Below, piece by piece: positions 8,944 to 16,191 of a DNA stretch of 64,000 nt. The notes beneath the pieces are model-generated. The model was given only the letters and a program-made list of their open reading frames with translations, was not told the origin of the DNA and did not search any database. Within the stretch, counting starts at the first letter, position 1, and each line of letters opens with the position of its first letter. Origin of the DNA: Roseivivax sediminis. GTDB lineage: Bacteria; Pseudomonadota; Alphaproteobacteria; Rhodobacterales; Rhodobacteraceae. Location of the stretch: positions 1 through 64,000 of the forward strand of contig NZ_FOMS01000011.1 in NCBI RefSeq assembly GCF_900112685.1, read 5' to 3'. A program made the translations under genes and the position numbers.

Positions 8944-9723
8944 ATGAAGAAGCCCGACTGGGTGATCCGGAAGGAACAGGCGGCGCGCGCCGGCGCGCGC
9001 GAGACGCTGTGGCTGTTCGGGCTGCACGCGGTGCGGGACGCGCTTGCCAATCCGCGCCGGGAGCGGCTGCGCCTGATCGTGACGGAGAACGCGCGGGCGA
9101 AGCTTGCAGACGTCATCGGGGCGGCAGGGATGGAGCCGGAAATCAGCGATCCGCGCCGGTTTGCCGCGCCGCTCGATCCGGGGTCGGTGCATCAGGGGGC
9201 AGCGCTCGAGGTGCGTCCCCTCGACTGGGGATCGCTGGACGAGGTGGCGATCTCTGGCGAAGGCGCGGCGCCGGTTGTGGTTCTACTCGACCGGGTGAGC
9301 GATCCGCATAACGTCGGGGCGATCCTGCGCTCGGCGGAGGTGTTCGGGGCGCGCGCGGTGATCGGCACGCGGCACCATTCAGCGCCCGAGACCGGCGCGC
9401 TCGCCAAGACAGCGAGCGGCGCGCTGGAGCGCCAGCCCTACCTGCGCGAGCGCAACCTGTCGGACGCGATGACGCGGCTGAAGGACATGGGATTCGTGCT
9501 GCTCGGCCTCGACGGGGAGGCGGACACGACGCTCGAACAGGCGCTGTCGGATGCATCGGATCGGCCCGTGGGGCTCGTGCTCGGGGCGGAGGGGCCGGGT
9601 CTGCGGCCAAAGACGAAGGCGACCTGCGACCGGCTGGTGCGGATCGACTTTCCCGGCGCGTTCGGCTCGCTCAACGTGTCGAACGCCGCGGCGGTGGCGC
9701 TTTACGCCGCTTCGCGGCGCTGA
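8944..9723 (+). CDS. rlmB: 23S rRNA (guanosine-2'-O)-methyltransferase RlmB (SpoU/TrmH family)
   Basis: A 259-residue SpoU-family methyltransferase. An N-terminal substrate-binding domain (about 18-95, from LWLFGLHAVRDALANP) precedes the knotted catalytic domain. The three SPOUT motifs are visible: NVGAILRSAEVFGARAVIG, LVLGAEGPGLRP and SLNVSNAAAVALYAAS. The family methylates the ribose of a guanosine, G2251 of 23S rRNA in E. coli RlmB. Specificity is assigned from overall similarity; a tRNA target is the alternative. It converges with nusB six bases after its stop. Confidence 0.88.
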   Translation: MKKPDWVIRKEQAARAGARETLWLFGLHAVRDALANPRRERLRLIVTENARAKLADVIGAAGMEPEISDPRRFAAPLDPGSVHQGAALEVRPLDWGSLDEVAISGEGAAPVVVLLDRVSDPHNVGAILRSAEVFGARAVIGTRHHSAPETGALAKTASGALERQPYLRERNLSDAMTRLKDMGFVLLGLDGEADTTLEQALSDASDRPVGLVLGAEGPGLRPKTKATCDRLVRIDFPGAFGSLNVSNAAAVALYAASRR

Positions 9724-9729
9724 CGGCGC

Positions 9730-10218
9730 TCAGAACGCGTCGGGGCGCGCCTCCCGCGCCATGTGGTCGAGGACGGCGTTGACGAAGCGCGGCTCGCGCC
9801 CATCGGGGTAGAACGCTTTCGCGATCTCCACGTATTCCACGATGATGACCTTGGGCGGCGTCTTGGTGGCGACGAATTCCGCCCCGGCGGCGCGGAAGAG
9901 CGCGCGCAGCGTCGGGTCGATCCGGTCGATCGGCCACTTGGCCACCAGCGCCCGGTCCGTCATCTGGTCGACGCGCGCCTGCCAGTTCACCGCCTCGTCG
10001 ATGACCATGCGGAAATGGTCGATGTCGCCGTCGATCATCTCCTCGCCCTCTTCGAGCTCCAGCCCGAAGCGGTGCGCCAGGAATTCCTCGCGCACCTGAT
10101 CGGAGGAGAGCGACGAATGCTCCATCTGGAACAGCGCCTGCACCGCGTGCAGCCGCGCGGCGGAGCGGCGCAGCTTCTTCAGTTCGCGGGCGTCGGGCTG
10201 GGCGGGGTCTGCGGTCAT
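9730..10218 (-). CDS. nusB: Transcription antitermination factor NusB
   Basis: A 162-residue all-helical protein of the NusB family, which with NusE binds boxA RNA and supports antitermination in rRNA operons. RRSAARLHAVQALFQMEHSS is the conserved N-terminal helix and ALVAKWPIDRIDPTLRALFR the conserved middle segment. The ATG at 10218 overlaps the ribH stop (ATGA), so nusB is the last gene of a ribB-ribH-nusB operon, an arrangement common in alphaproteobacteria. Confidence 0.93.
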   Translation of the reverse strand: MTADPAQPDARELKKLRRSAARLHAVQALFQMEHSSLSSDQVREEFLAHRFGLELEEGEEMIDGDIDHFRMVIDEAVNWQARVDQMTDRALVAKWPIDRIDPTLRALFRAAGAEFVATKTPPKVIIVEYVEIAKAFYPDGREPRFVNAVLDHMAREARPDAF

Positions 10219-10766
10219 GTCGTCTGGGGGTCCTCGGGCTGGCCGGCGATGCGGTATTCCTCGCGCGCGGGCACGAAGCCGATGCCCTTGCGCGAAGCGC
10301 CCCACTTGCGCGAAAGCGCGAGCAGATGCAAGGCCGCCGCGGCTGCGCCGCCGCCCTTGTTCTGACCGTCCGGATCGGCCCGGACCTCGGCCTGGCCCAT
10401 GTTCTCCACCGTCAGGATGCCGTTGCCGATGCACAGGCCCTGCAGGCCGAGCAGAGTCAGCCCGCGGGAGCTGTCGTTGCACACGGTTTCGTAATGCGTG
10501 GTCTCGCCGCGGATCACGCATCCGAGCGCGACATAGGCGTCGAAATCGGACATCCGCCCGGCGATGCCGATGGCGCTCGGGATCTCCAGCGCGCCGGGGA
10601 CTTCGGCGGTGTCGTACCAGCCGCCCGACGCCTCGATCTCGGCCCGGGCGCCGGCGATCAGCGCATCGGCGATGGCGCGGTAGTAGGGCGCGACCACGAT
10701 CAGGACCTTGGGGCCCTCCTCGAAGGTGGGGCGGGGCAGCGTGTAATGTTCCGTGGCGGAGGCCAT
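10215..10766 (-). CDS. ribH: 6,7-dimethyl-8-ribityllumazine synthase
   Basis: A 183-residue lumazine synthase. It condenses 5-amino-6-ribitylaminouracil with 3,4-dihydroxy-2-butanone 4-phosphate in the penultimate step of riboflavin synthesis. Visible family motifs are VPGALEIPSAI, VALGCVIRGETTHYETVCND (with the catalytic His) and GILTVENMGQAEVRAD. The start overlaps the ribB stop by one base and its stop overlaps the nusB start, indicating coupled translation. An insert near KGGGAAAAALHLLAL matches alphaproteobacterial homologs. Confidence 0.95.
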   Translation of the reverse strand: MASATEHYTLPRPTFEEGPKVLIVVAPYYRAIADALIAGARAEIEASGGWYDTAEVPGALEIPSAIGIAGRMSDFDAYVALGCVIRGETTHYETVCNDSSRGLTLLGLQGLCIGNGILTVENMGQAEVRADPDGQNKGGGAAAAALHLLALSRKWGASRKGIGFVPAREEYRIAGQPEDPQTT

Positions 10767-11893
10767 CAGCCGAGCTCCGATATCTTGCGGGTGCCGACGA
10801 TCTCGAGCCCGTAGGCCTCGAGGCCCACGACCTTGGGGGTCGGCGAATTGGTGAGAAGGGTGAGCTTCGAGAGCCCCAGCGAGGACAGGATCTGCGCGCC
10901 GAGCCCGTATTGCCGAAGCGTCTTGGGACTGACGCTGTCCGGCACGTCGAGTTTCATCGCGGTGTCACGCAGAAGCACCACGACGCCGCGGCCCTCGGCC
11001 TCCACCGCGCGCATGCAATCGCGGAACTCGTCGGCGCGGCCCGCGGGGCCGGTGCCGACGACATCGAGCATCGGGTCCATGGCGTGCATCCGCACCAGTA
11101 CCGGATCGTCGCCCGACACGTCGCCCTTGGTCAGCACGATGTGTTCGTCCCCGTGGGTGGTGTCGGAATAGATCCGCATCCGCCACGTGCCGCCGAACTC
11201 GGAGGTGATCGTTTCTTCCTTCTGGACGCGGACGAGGTTGTCGTGCCGACGGCGGTAGCCGATGAGGTCCGAGATCGTGCCGATCTTGATGCCGTGTCGC
11301 TGCGCGAAGCCGATAAGCTCCGGCAGGCGGGCCATGGAACCGTCCTCGTTCATGATCTCGCAGATCACGCCGGCGGCGTTGAGACCGGCGAGCCGGGCGA
11401 TATCGACCGCGGCTTCGGTGTGGCCCGCGCGAACCAGAACGCCGCCGTCCTTGGCGCGCAGCGGGAAGACATGGCCGGGCGTGGCGATGTCCTGCGGTCC
11501 CTTGGAGCTGTCGATCGCCACCTGGATCGTGCGCGCGCGGTCGGCGGCGGAGATGCCGGTCGTCACGCCCTCGCGCGCCTCGATCGACACGGTGAACGCG
11601 GTCTCGTGGCGCGAGGAATTGTTCGACGACATGAGCGTCAGGCCAAGCTCTTCGATCCGGTCTGTTGTCATCGCAAGGCAGATCAGTCCGCGCCCGTGCG
11701 TGGCCATGAAGTTGATCACGTCGGGTGTGGCCCATTGGGCCGGGATCACGAGGTCGCCCTCGTTCTCGCGGTCCTCGTGGTCGACGAGGATCACCATGCG
11801 CCCGTTGCGCGCGTCCTCGAGGATGTCCTCCACGCCCGAGATGGCGTCGTGCCATTCGTTCTCGACCGGGCCGGGGTTCTCGTAATCGGTCAT
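10766..11893 (-). CDS. ribB: 3,4-dihydroxy-2-butanone 4-phosphate synthase with degenerate GTP cyclohydrolase II domain
   Basis: A 375-residue RibBA-type protein. The N-terminal RibB domain (about 15-215) is intact: GRMVILVDHEDRENEGDLVI gives the metal-binding Glu cluster, and TPGHVFPLRAKDGGVLVRAG and GHTEAAVDIARLAG follow. The C-terminal domain (about 220-375) has the fold signature of GTP cyclohydrolase II (THGDEHIVLTKGDV) but lacks the three zinc-binding Cys. Where active enzymes have GDVFGSLRCDCG this one has VVGTGPAGRADE, so only the RibB reaction is expected. The ATG at 11893 follows GGAAAGGATGCGCGC. It is the first gene of the ribB-ribH-nusB operon. Confidence 0.92.
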   Translation of the reverse strand: MTDYENPGPVENEWHDAISGVEDILEDARNGRMVILVDHEDRENEGDLVIPAQWATPDVINFMATHGRGLICLAMTTDRIEELGLTLMSSNNSSRHETAFTVSIEAREGVTTGISAADRARTIQVAIDSSKGPQDIATPGHVFPLRAKDGGVLVRAGHTEAAVDIARLAGLNAAGVICEIMNEDGSMARLPELIGFAQRHGIKIGTISDLIGYRRRHDNLVRVQKEETITSEFGGTWRMRIYSDTTHGDEHIVLTKGDVSGDDPVLVRMHAMDPMLDVVGTGPAGRADEFRDCMRAVEAEGRGVVVLLRDTAMKLDVPDSVSPKTLRQYGLGAQILSSLGLSKLTLLTNSPTPKVVGLEAYGLEIVGTRKISELG

Positions 11894-11958
11894 GCGCGCA
11901 TCCTTTCCGCCTGCGGGGGCGAAATAAGCCACGCGGGCGCCGATGACCAGAGCCGGGG

Positions 11959-12198
11959 TCAGCCTTCGGAAAACAGGCGGGCGGAGAGGTCGCGGTGCAG
12001 ATCGCCCCGGGGTGCGGCCGGTGGCAGGTCATGGGCGAGCCCGCCGAGCCAGCCGGCCCAGGCGCGCACCTCGCGTCGCAGGGCCGTATCGTGGACGAGC
12101 CGGAGGGCGACGCGTCGCTCCTCCTCCGGCGGCAGCAGGCGCAGCACGAATTCCGCGGCAAGCACCGTCGGATCTGGCTGGGCCGTGCTGTCCTGCAT
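11959..12198 (-). CDS. Short anti-sigma-factor-like protein (RskA/ChrR N-terminal type), possibly a remnant
   Basis: A 79-residue helical protein. TVLAAEFVLRLLPPEEERRVALRLVHDTALRREVRAWAG resembles the N-terminal zinc-binding-type region of RskA-like anti-sigma factors (the usual AAEYVLGLL...ERAA...EVAAWE pattern), but the transmembrane and periplasmic parts are missing and no sigma-factor gene is adjacent. It may be a degraded anti-sigma gene or a short soluble version. The ATG at 12198 is preferred to an upstream one at 12282 because similarity begins just after it. Confidence 0.4.
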   Translation of the reverse strand: MQDSTAQPDPTVLAAEFVLRLLPPEEERRVALRLVHDTALRREVRAWAGWLGGLAHDLPPAAPRGDLHRDLSARLFSEG

Positions 12199-12520
12199 GG
12201 GTGATGGCCTTCCACGTCGCCTCGGCCGGTCCGGGGCGCGCGCAAGGAATGCCTCGACCCGGCGTGACTGGATCGAATACACGCGATCGGGAGCGGCGGG
12301 GTTTCAACGAAGAAGGCGGCGGGACCACCGCAACCGTGAGGTTATCTCATTCCCGAGGACCTGTATATACAGGTGGGCGCCAGGTAACCAGACCACGGCC
12401 TGGACAGAGCCAGCTCCCTCGGAATTGCTTAAGGCCACCGGAATGCAACCGTTTCACGGGAAGGGCAGAACCCGCCTGCGAACACAGCTAAGCGCGGCGC
12501 GGAGGTCTGGCAAGGGGCGG
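12199..12520. other. Intergenic region with a perfect 14-bp palindrome
   Basis: These 322 bases hold no credible reading frame or RNA gene that I recognise. The one clear signal is CCTGTATATACAGG at 12360-12373, a perfect 14-bp palindrome suited to a dimeric regulator. It lies between two minus-strand units, upstream of the anti-sigma-like gene. Confidence 0.4.
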
Positions 12521-13273
12521 TCACTCGTCCGGCGTCACGAAATTGTAGCGCTCCAGTTCCTCTTGCATCAGGACGTAGATTTCGTCCGGCGGTGTGGCGA
12601 GCGCATGGGTCATCACCATCGGGTCGATCCCCATGTCCGACAGGTAGGCCATGACCTCGCCCTGGCCGCGCTGGATGTCCTCCACCGCGAAGCGGGCGGG
12701 CAGGAGGGAGTTCTCGCCGAAATAGTGCTGGTGGACGCCGACGGCGGCGTCGTCTGCGATCTCGCGCGGTGTGCCGCCGGCCAGGATGTAGGGGCAGGCG
12801 GAGAAACAAGATTCGCCTGCCAGCATCCGCGTGCCGATCCCCTCTTGGCGCAGGTGCCGACCGAGTTGCAGCGCATCCGTGACCGATCCGCCGGGGGAAT
12901 GCAGCACAAGCGTTTCGGGCGCCGGGCTGACCTCGCCGAGGCGGGTGGCGATGCGCTCCGCGTCACCTTCCGATATCCCGCCCTCGAGCCGGTAGGTGCC
13001 GCAGTCGATTCGCGTCAGGGTCAGCCGTTCCGGCAGGTCTTGGGTGGTCTGGCCGGGCCGGGTTCCGGGAGCGAGGCGGGCGGGGTCGTAGACGCGGCGC
13101 TGGTCTCCGGGTCGCACGGGTTCGGTCAGCGCCGGCGCGCTTGGCCCGAAGCCCGGCAGCCGCAGACCGCCGGGCCGCGCGCCGATATCGCCGAGGACCA
13201 GAAGCGCGCCGAGACCCATCTGCACCGCCAGAACGCTCTTGAGCGTACGCCCGATGTTGCGCGCATCGCTCAT
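12521..13273 (-). CDS. ClpP/crotonase-fold envelope protein (COG3904-like)
   Basis: A 250-residue protein with one N-terminal hydrophobic segment (about residues 10-30) that should place the rest in the periplasm. The C-terminal domain (about 84-250) has ClpP-like landmarks: LVLHSPGGSVTDALQLGRHL, the oxyanion-type HSPGGS; SCFSACPYILAGG with Ser158 at the nucleophile position; and VGVHQHYF with His181/183 near the catalytic His position. Proteolytic activity is possible but not shown. The start overlaps the stop of the upstream coiled-coil membrane protein (ATGA), so the two should be made together. Confidence 0.65.
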   Translation of the reverse strand: MSDARNIGRTLKSVLAVQMGLGALLVLGDIGARPGGLRLPGFGPSAPALTEPVRPGDQRRVYDPARLAPGTRPGQTTQDLPERLTLTRIDCGTYRLEGGISEGDAERIATRLGEVSPAPETLVLHSPGGSVTDALQLGRHLRQEGIGTRMLAGESCFSACPYILAGGTPREIADDAAVGVHQHYFGENSLLPARFAVEDIQRGQGEVMAYLSDMGIDPMVMTHALATPPDEIYVLMQEELERYNFVTPDE

Positions 13274-14622
13274 GGCCGACCGCCGGTGAACGGCTTGACC
13301 TCCGATACAGGGCGGGCCGGCGCATCCGGCTGCTCGGGCGAGGCGGGCGTCTCGGGCTGCGGCTCGGGCACGGGCGGCGCGACGGCGGGCCGGTCGAGCG
13401 CACCGGTTGCCGTCTCCATGTCGCGCACCGCCGAGAGCGCGGCGCGCAGCTCGGCCAGGGTCAGTGTGTCCTCCACCCCGGCGCCGTCGCGGCCAGACCG
13501 GATCGCGGCTTGCGTGACGGCCAGGATGAACACCAGCACCGCCGGCAGAAGGTCGATGGCGATGGCCCCCGCCCAGGACGGCACGAAGTTGCGGGCATAG
13601 AGGATCACCGCGTCGGCCGAGGAGATCGGCGTATAGGTCACTTCCTGCGCCGGGGCCATCTCCTGCACCGCCTGGGCCGCGCGTTCGAGCGTCTGCGCGC
13701 GCGAGGCGAGCACGTCGAGCACCGAGGAGATCGTCGCCTGCTGGCTGCCGCGACTGGCTTCGGTGGAGCCATCAAGCTCGGGCAGGACGACCGAGGCGGC
13801 GAGGTCCTGCGCCGCGCGCTCCACGAGCGTCGCGACCGAGAGTTGCCGGAGCCGGGTGATCAGGCCCTGAAGCTGCACCGCGGCCTCGGAGAACTCGACG
13901 GAGCGGGGCGCGATCGGCCCCTGTTCCACGGTCAGCGCGCGCATCCGCGACAGGATCGAATTGCCCTCCGCGAAGGTCTGGTCCACGAGCGGGGTCTGGC
14001 TGGCGATCTGGTCCTCGAGCGCGGCGAGTTCCTCGGATTTCTGCGTCAGCACACGGAAGACGGCGCCGCGGCCGGCGAGGCCCGAAAGGGTGCCCGCGGC
14101 CTCCTGTTCGGAGAGGTCCTGAAAACTTTGCCGGACGCGCGCCACGTCGCGTTCGAGCGCCTGGCCCGACAGCGCGACCTCGTGCGCGCGTTCGAGGCTG
14201 GTCTGGTAGTCCTGCACCGTCGTCGCGAGGTGCTGCTCGACCGCCGCCGACCCGGCGAGCGCGGCGGCGTTCAGCCAGGACGACATCGCCACGATGGCCA
14301 GCGAGCCGACGCCCATCGCCGCGAAAAGTCCCGCCCGCGCGCCGGAGGATCTGACTGCGGGGAAGAGGCGCAGCAGGTAGGACCAGAAGACGAAGATGCC
14401 GACCGACACGGCGGTCGAATAGGCGATGGCGGCGAAGACCGACATCGCGCCGTTGTCCTCCAGCAGGGAGGACACGCCGAGATAGGTGTAGATGCCCGAG
14501 GCGACGGCCAGCACCCCGAGCGCGGTGCCCGAGAAGGTGTCGAGCCAGCTCACATGACCTTCGAGCTCGCGCGCATAGCGCACGCCGCGCGCCTCGGCCT
14601 GGGTCAGACGCTCATCACTCAT
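13270..14622 (-). CDS. Membrane protein with long periplasmic coiled coil
   Basis: A 450-residue protein I cannot name. Three hydrophobic segments lie near the N-terminus (about 30-50, 60-85 and 95-120). A long Ala/Gln/Glu-rich helical region follows (about 125-350, for example ARVRQSFQDLSEQEAAGTLS), then another transmembrane segment (IDLLPAVLVFILAVTQAAIR), and a Pro-rich cytoplasmic tail (PPVPEPQPETPASPEQPDAP). The layout suggests a periplasmic coiled coil held between membrane anchors. It is translationally coupled to the ClpP-like gene, implying a joint envelope function. The ATG at 14622 starts a conserved-looking MSDERLTQAEARG; the upstream frame extension is weaker. Confidence 0.6.
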   Translation of the reverse strand: MSDERLTQAEARGVRYARELEGHVSWLDTFSGTALGVLAVASGIYTYLGVSSLLEDNGAMSVFAAIAYSTAVSVGIFVFWSYLLRLFPAVRSSGARAGLFAAMGVGSLAIVAMSSWLNAAALAGSAAVEQHLATTVQDYQTSLERAHEVALSGQALERDVARVRQSFQDLSEQEAAGTLSGLAGRGAVFRVLTQKSEELAALEDQIASQTPLVDQTFAEGNSILSRMRALTVEQGPIAPRSVEFSEAAVQLQGLITRLRQLSVATLVERAAQDLAASVVLPELDGSTEASRGSQQATISSVLDVLASRAQTLERAAQAVQEMAPAQEVTYTPISSADAVILYARNFVPSWAGAIAIDLLPAVLVFILAVTQAAIRSGRDGAGVEDTLTLAELRAALSAVRDMETATGALDRPAVAPPVPEPQPETPASPEQPDAPARPVSEVKPFTGGRP

Positions 14623-14708
14623 TGGCCCCCTCCGTCGGACATTCGTCCAAGGTAGGCGATGCGCGGCGAAGCGCAATCGGGGCCGCGCAAACGTGAGGGG
14701 TTGCCTGT

Positions 14709-14723
14709 GTTCTTATATTGTTC
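14709..14723 (+). promoter_or_regulatory. LexA (SOS) box upstream of mmcB
   Basis: GTTCTTATATTGTTC is a perfect GTTC-N7-GTTC direct repeat, the operator of alphaproteobacterial LexA. It ends 12 bases before the mmcB ATG. Confidence 0.85.
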
Positions 14724-14735
14724 TTAATTCGGGGC

Positions 14736-15203
14736 ATGGTAGCCGAATCCGACACCCTGATGATGCCCGGTCAGCTTCTGGCCCGCGGCACGGCGCGGCA
14801 CCTTGCCGGCGCACTCGGCTTTGCGGTGGTCGAGGAATTCGTGCCCGAGCGCGGCAAGCGCGTCGACGTCATGGCGCTCGGCCCCAAGGGCGAGATCTGG
14901 GTGGTGGAGTGCAAGTCGAGCCGGGCCGATTTCATGTCGGACGGCAAGTGGGAAGGCTATCTCGACTGGTGCGACCGCTATTTCTGGGCGGTGGACCAGG
15001 CGTTTCCGACCGAGCTTCTGCCCGAGGAGACCGGTCTGATCGTGGCCGACGCCTATGACGCGGAGATTCTCCGCATGGCGCCGGAGCATCGGCTGGCCGG
15101 CGCGCGGCGCAACGCGCTGATCCGCAAGTTCGCCTTCCACGCCGCCCGGCGGGCGCAGGCGGCGCGCGATCCGGATGCGGTCAGCGCCTGGACTTCGGTT
15201 TGA
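14736..15203 (+). CDS. mmcB: MmcB family DNA repair protein
   Basis: A 155-residue protein of the MmcB family (mitomycin C sensitivity, described in Caulobacter as a LexA-regulated repair gene). Landmarks are LARGTARHLAGALGFAVVEE, the nuclease-like RVDVMALGPKGEIWVVECKS and WEGYLDWCDRYFWAVD. The D...E-x-K arrangement resembles the PD-(D/E)xK nuclease fold. The ATG at 14736 is chosen over an upstream start that would overlap the SOS box. Its 3' end overlaps a small minus-strand gene by 23 bases. Confidence 0.88.
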   Translation: MVAESDTLMMPGQLLARGTARHLAGALGFAVVEEFVPERGKRVDVMALGPKGEIWVVECKSSRADFMSDGKWEGYLDWCDRYFWAVDQAFPTELLPEETGLIVADAYDAEILRMAPEHRLAGARRNALIRKFAFHAARRAQAARDPDAVSAWTSV

Positions 15204-15381
15204 TGCGGGCGGCGGCGTCGGCCGCGGCAGAGATTTCCTCGGCGATCTCGCGGGCCTCGTCGGGCGAGAAGTCCATCGGGATCTCGGCCCCGTCGCCGGA
15301 GATGTAGAGGCGCACCATGCCCTGGTCGGTGGGGCCGATCTGCAGGTTCGCCTCGATGTCGCGTTCGGTGTTGATACTCAT
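15181..15381 (-). CDS. DUF6324-type small protein
   Basis: A 66-residue acidic protein starting MSINTERDIEANLQIGPTDQ with GMVRLYISGDGAEIPMDFSP after it. The N-terminal half reads as a beta hairpin and the second half (DEAREIAEEISAAADAAARI) as an amphipathic helix with a basic end. I recall this as the DUF6324 family of Rhodobacterales; no function is known. It is convergent with mmcB, with a short tail-to-tail overlap. Confidence 0.65.
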   Translation of the reverse strand: MSINTERDIEANLQIGPTDQGMVRLYISGDGAEIPMDFSPDEAREIAEEISAAADAAARIKPKSRR

Positions 15382-15495
15382 GGCCCCGGCCTTTCGTGCA
15401 GCTCATCCGCCCTTGCGGGCGTCTTCGCCCGTCATCCGGCGGAGGTACGGCCGGGGGCGTTGAAAATCAAGAAGCGGCGTGGCTCTGTACCGTGC

Positions 15496-15975
15496 ATGAA
15501 TGTCGACCTTCGCCCCTTCACCCACGCCGATGCCGACTGGCTGGTCGCCGCGCACGCCGACCTTTACGCGGCCGAGGCGGGGTTCGATGCCGGTTTCGGC
15601 GCGCTCGTGGGCGAGGTCGTCGCGGCGTTCCTGCGCGATCACGACCCGGCCTGCGAACGTGGCTGGATCGCCTGGCAGAGCGATGCGCGGCTGGGCAGCA
15701 TATTCTGCGTGCGGGCCGCGCCGGAGGTCGCGCGGCTGCGGCTTTTCCTGCTGATGCCGGAGGCGCGGGGGCAGGGCGTCGGCCGCCGGATGCTGGAGAC
15801 CTGCATGGGCTTCACGCGCGATCGCGGCTACGCGCGGCTGATCCTGGACACGCACGAGAGCCACCGGGCGGCCTGCGCGCTCTACCGCCGGGCGGGATTC
15901 ACCTGCCTGTCCTCCCGGCCCGTCCGCAGCTTCGGGCAGAACCTCGTGCAGCAGCGGTTCGAGATCGCACTCTGA
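15496..15975 (+). CDS. GNAT-family N-acetyltransferase
   Basis: A 159-residue GCN5-type acetyltransferase. LRLFLLMPEARGQGVGRRML near residues 76-95 is the acetyl-CoA-binding motif A (core Q/RxxGxG/A), and LILDTHESHRAACALYRRAGF is motif B, as in MarR-associated or amino-acid acetyltransferases. The acceptor is unknown. The ATG at 15496 gives a standard-length protein; the longer frame upstream has no start signal. Confidence 0.82.
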   Translation: MNVDLRPFTHADADWLVAAHADLYAAEAGFDAGFGALVGEVVAAFLRDHDPACERGWIAWQSDARLGSIFCVRAAPEVARLRLFLLMPEARGQGVGRRMLETCMGFTRDRGYARLILDTHESHRAACALYRRAGFTCLSSRPVRSFGQNLVQQRFEIAL

Positions 15976-16029
15976 CGCCGCGAGCGGGGTTGCAACCGCC
16001 GCGCCGAGGCGCTATCTCGCGCACCCAGT

Positions 16030-16106
16030 GCCGCCTTAGCTCAGTAGGTTAGAGCGCTAGATTGTGGATCTAGAGGTCCCCCGTTCGAGCCGGGGAGGCG
16101 GTACCA
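16030..16106 (+). tRNA. tRNA-His (anticodon GTG)
   Basis: The 77-nt cloverleaf has acceptor GCCGCCT/AGGCGGT, D arm GCTC/GAGC, anticodon stem CTAGA/TCTAG with loop TTGTGGA (GTG at 16064-16066), T arm CCCCG/CGGGG, and an encoded CCA. G1 is opposite U72, the discriminator is A73 and the base before G1 is T, so no G-1 is encoded. This is the divergent histidine tRNA described for many alphaproteobacteria. Confidence 0.96.
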
Positions 16107-16191
16107 TCCCCCACACGCACACATTCGGGCGATATGGACATCGCGGGCGCACTGTGCTTGGACCCGCAGCGCAGCCGAGGAGCCCTGTGAG

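Noticed and set aside
12290-12520. Possible structured RNA (signal recognition particle RNA, 6S, tmRNA or cobalamin riboswitch)
   Set aside because: The region has paired segments, but none of the conserved cores of these RNAs could be found.
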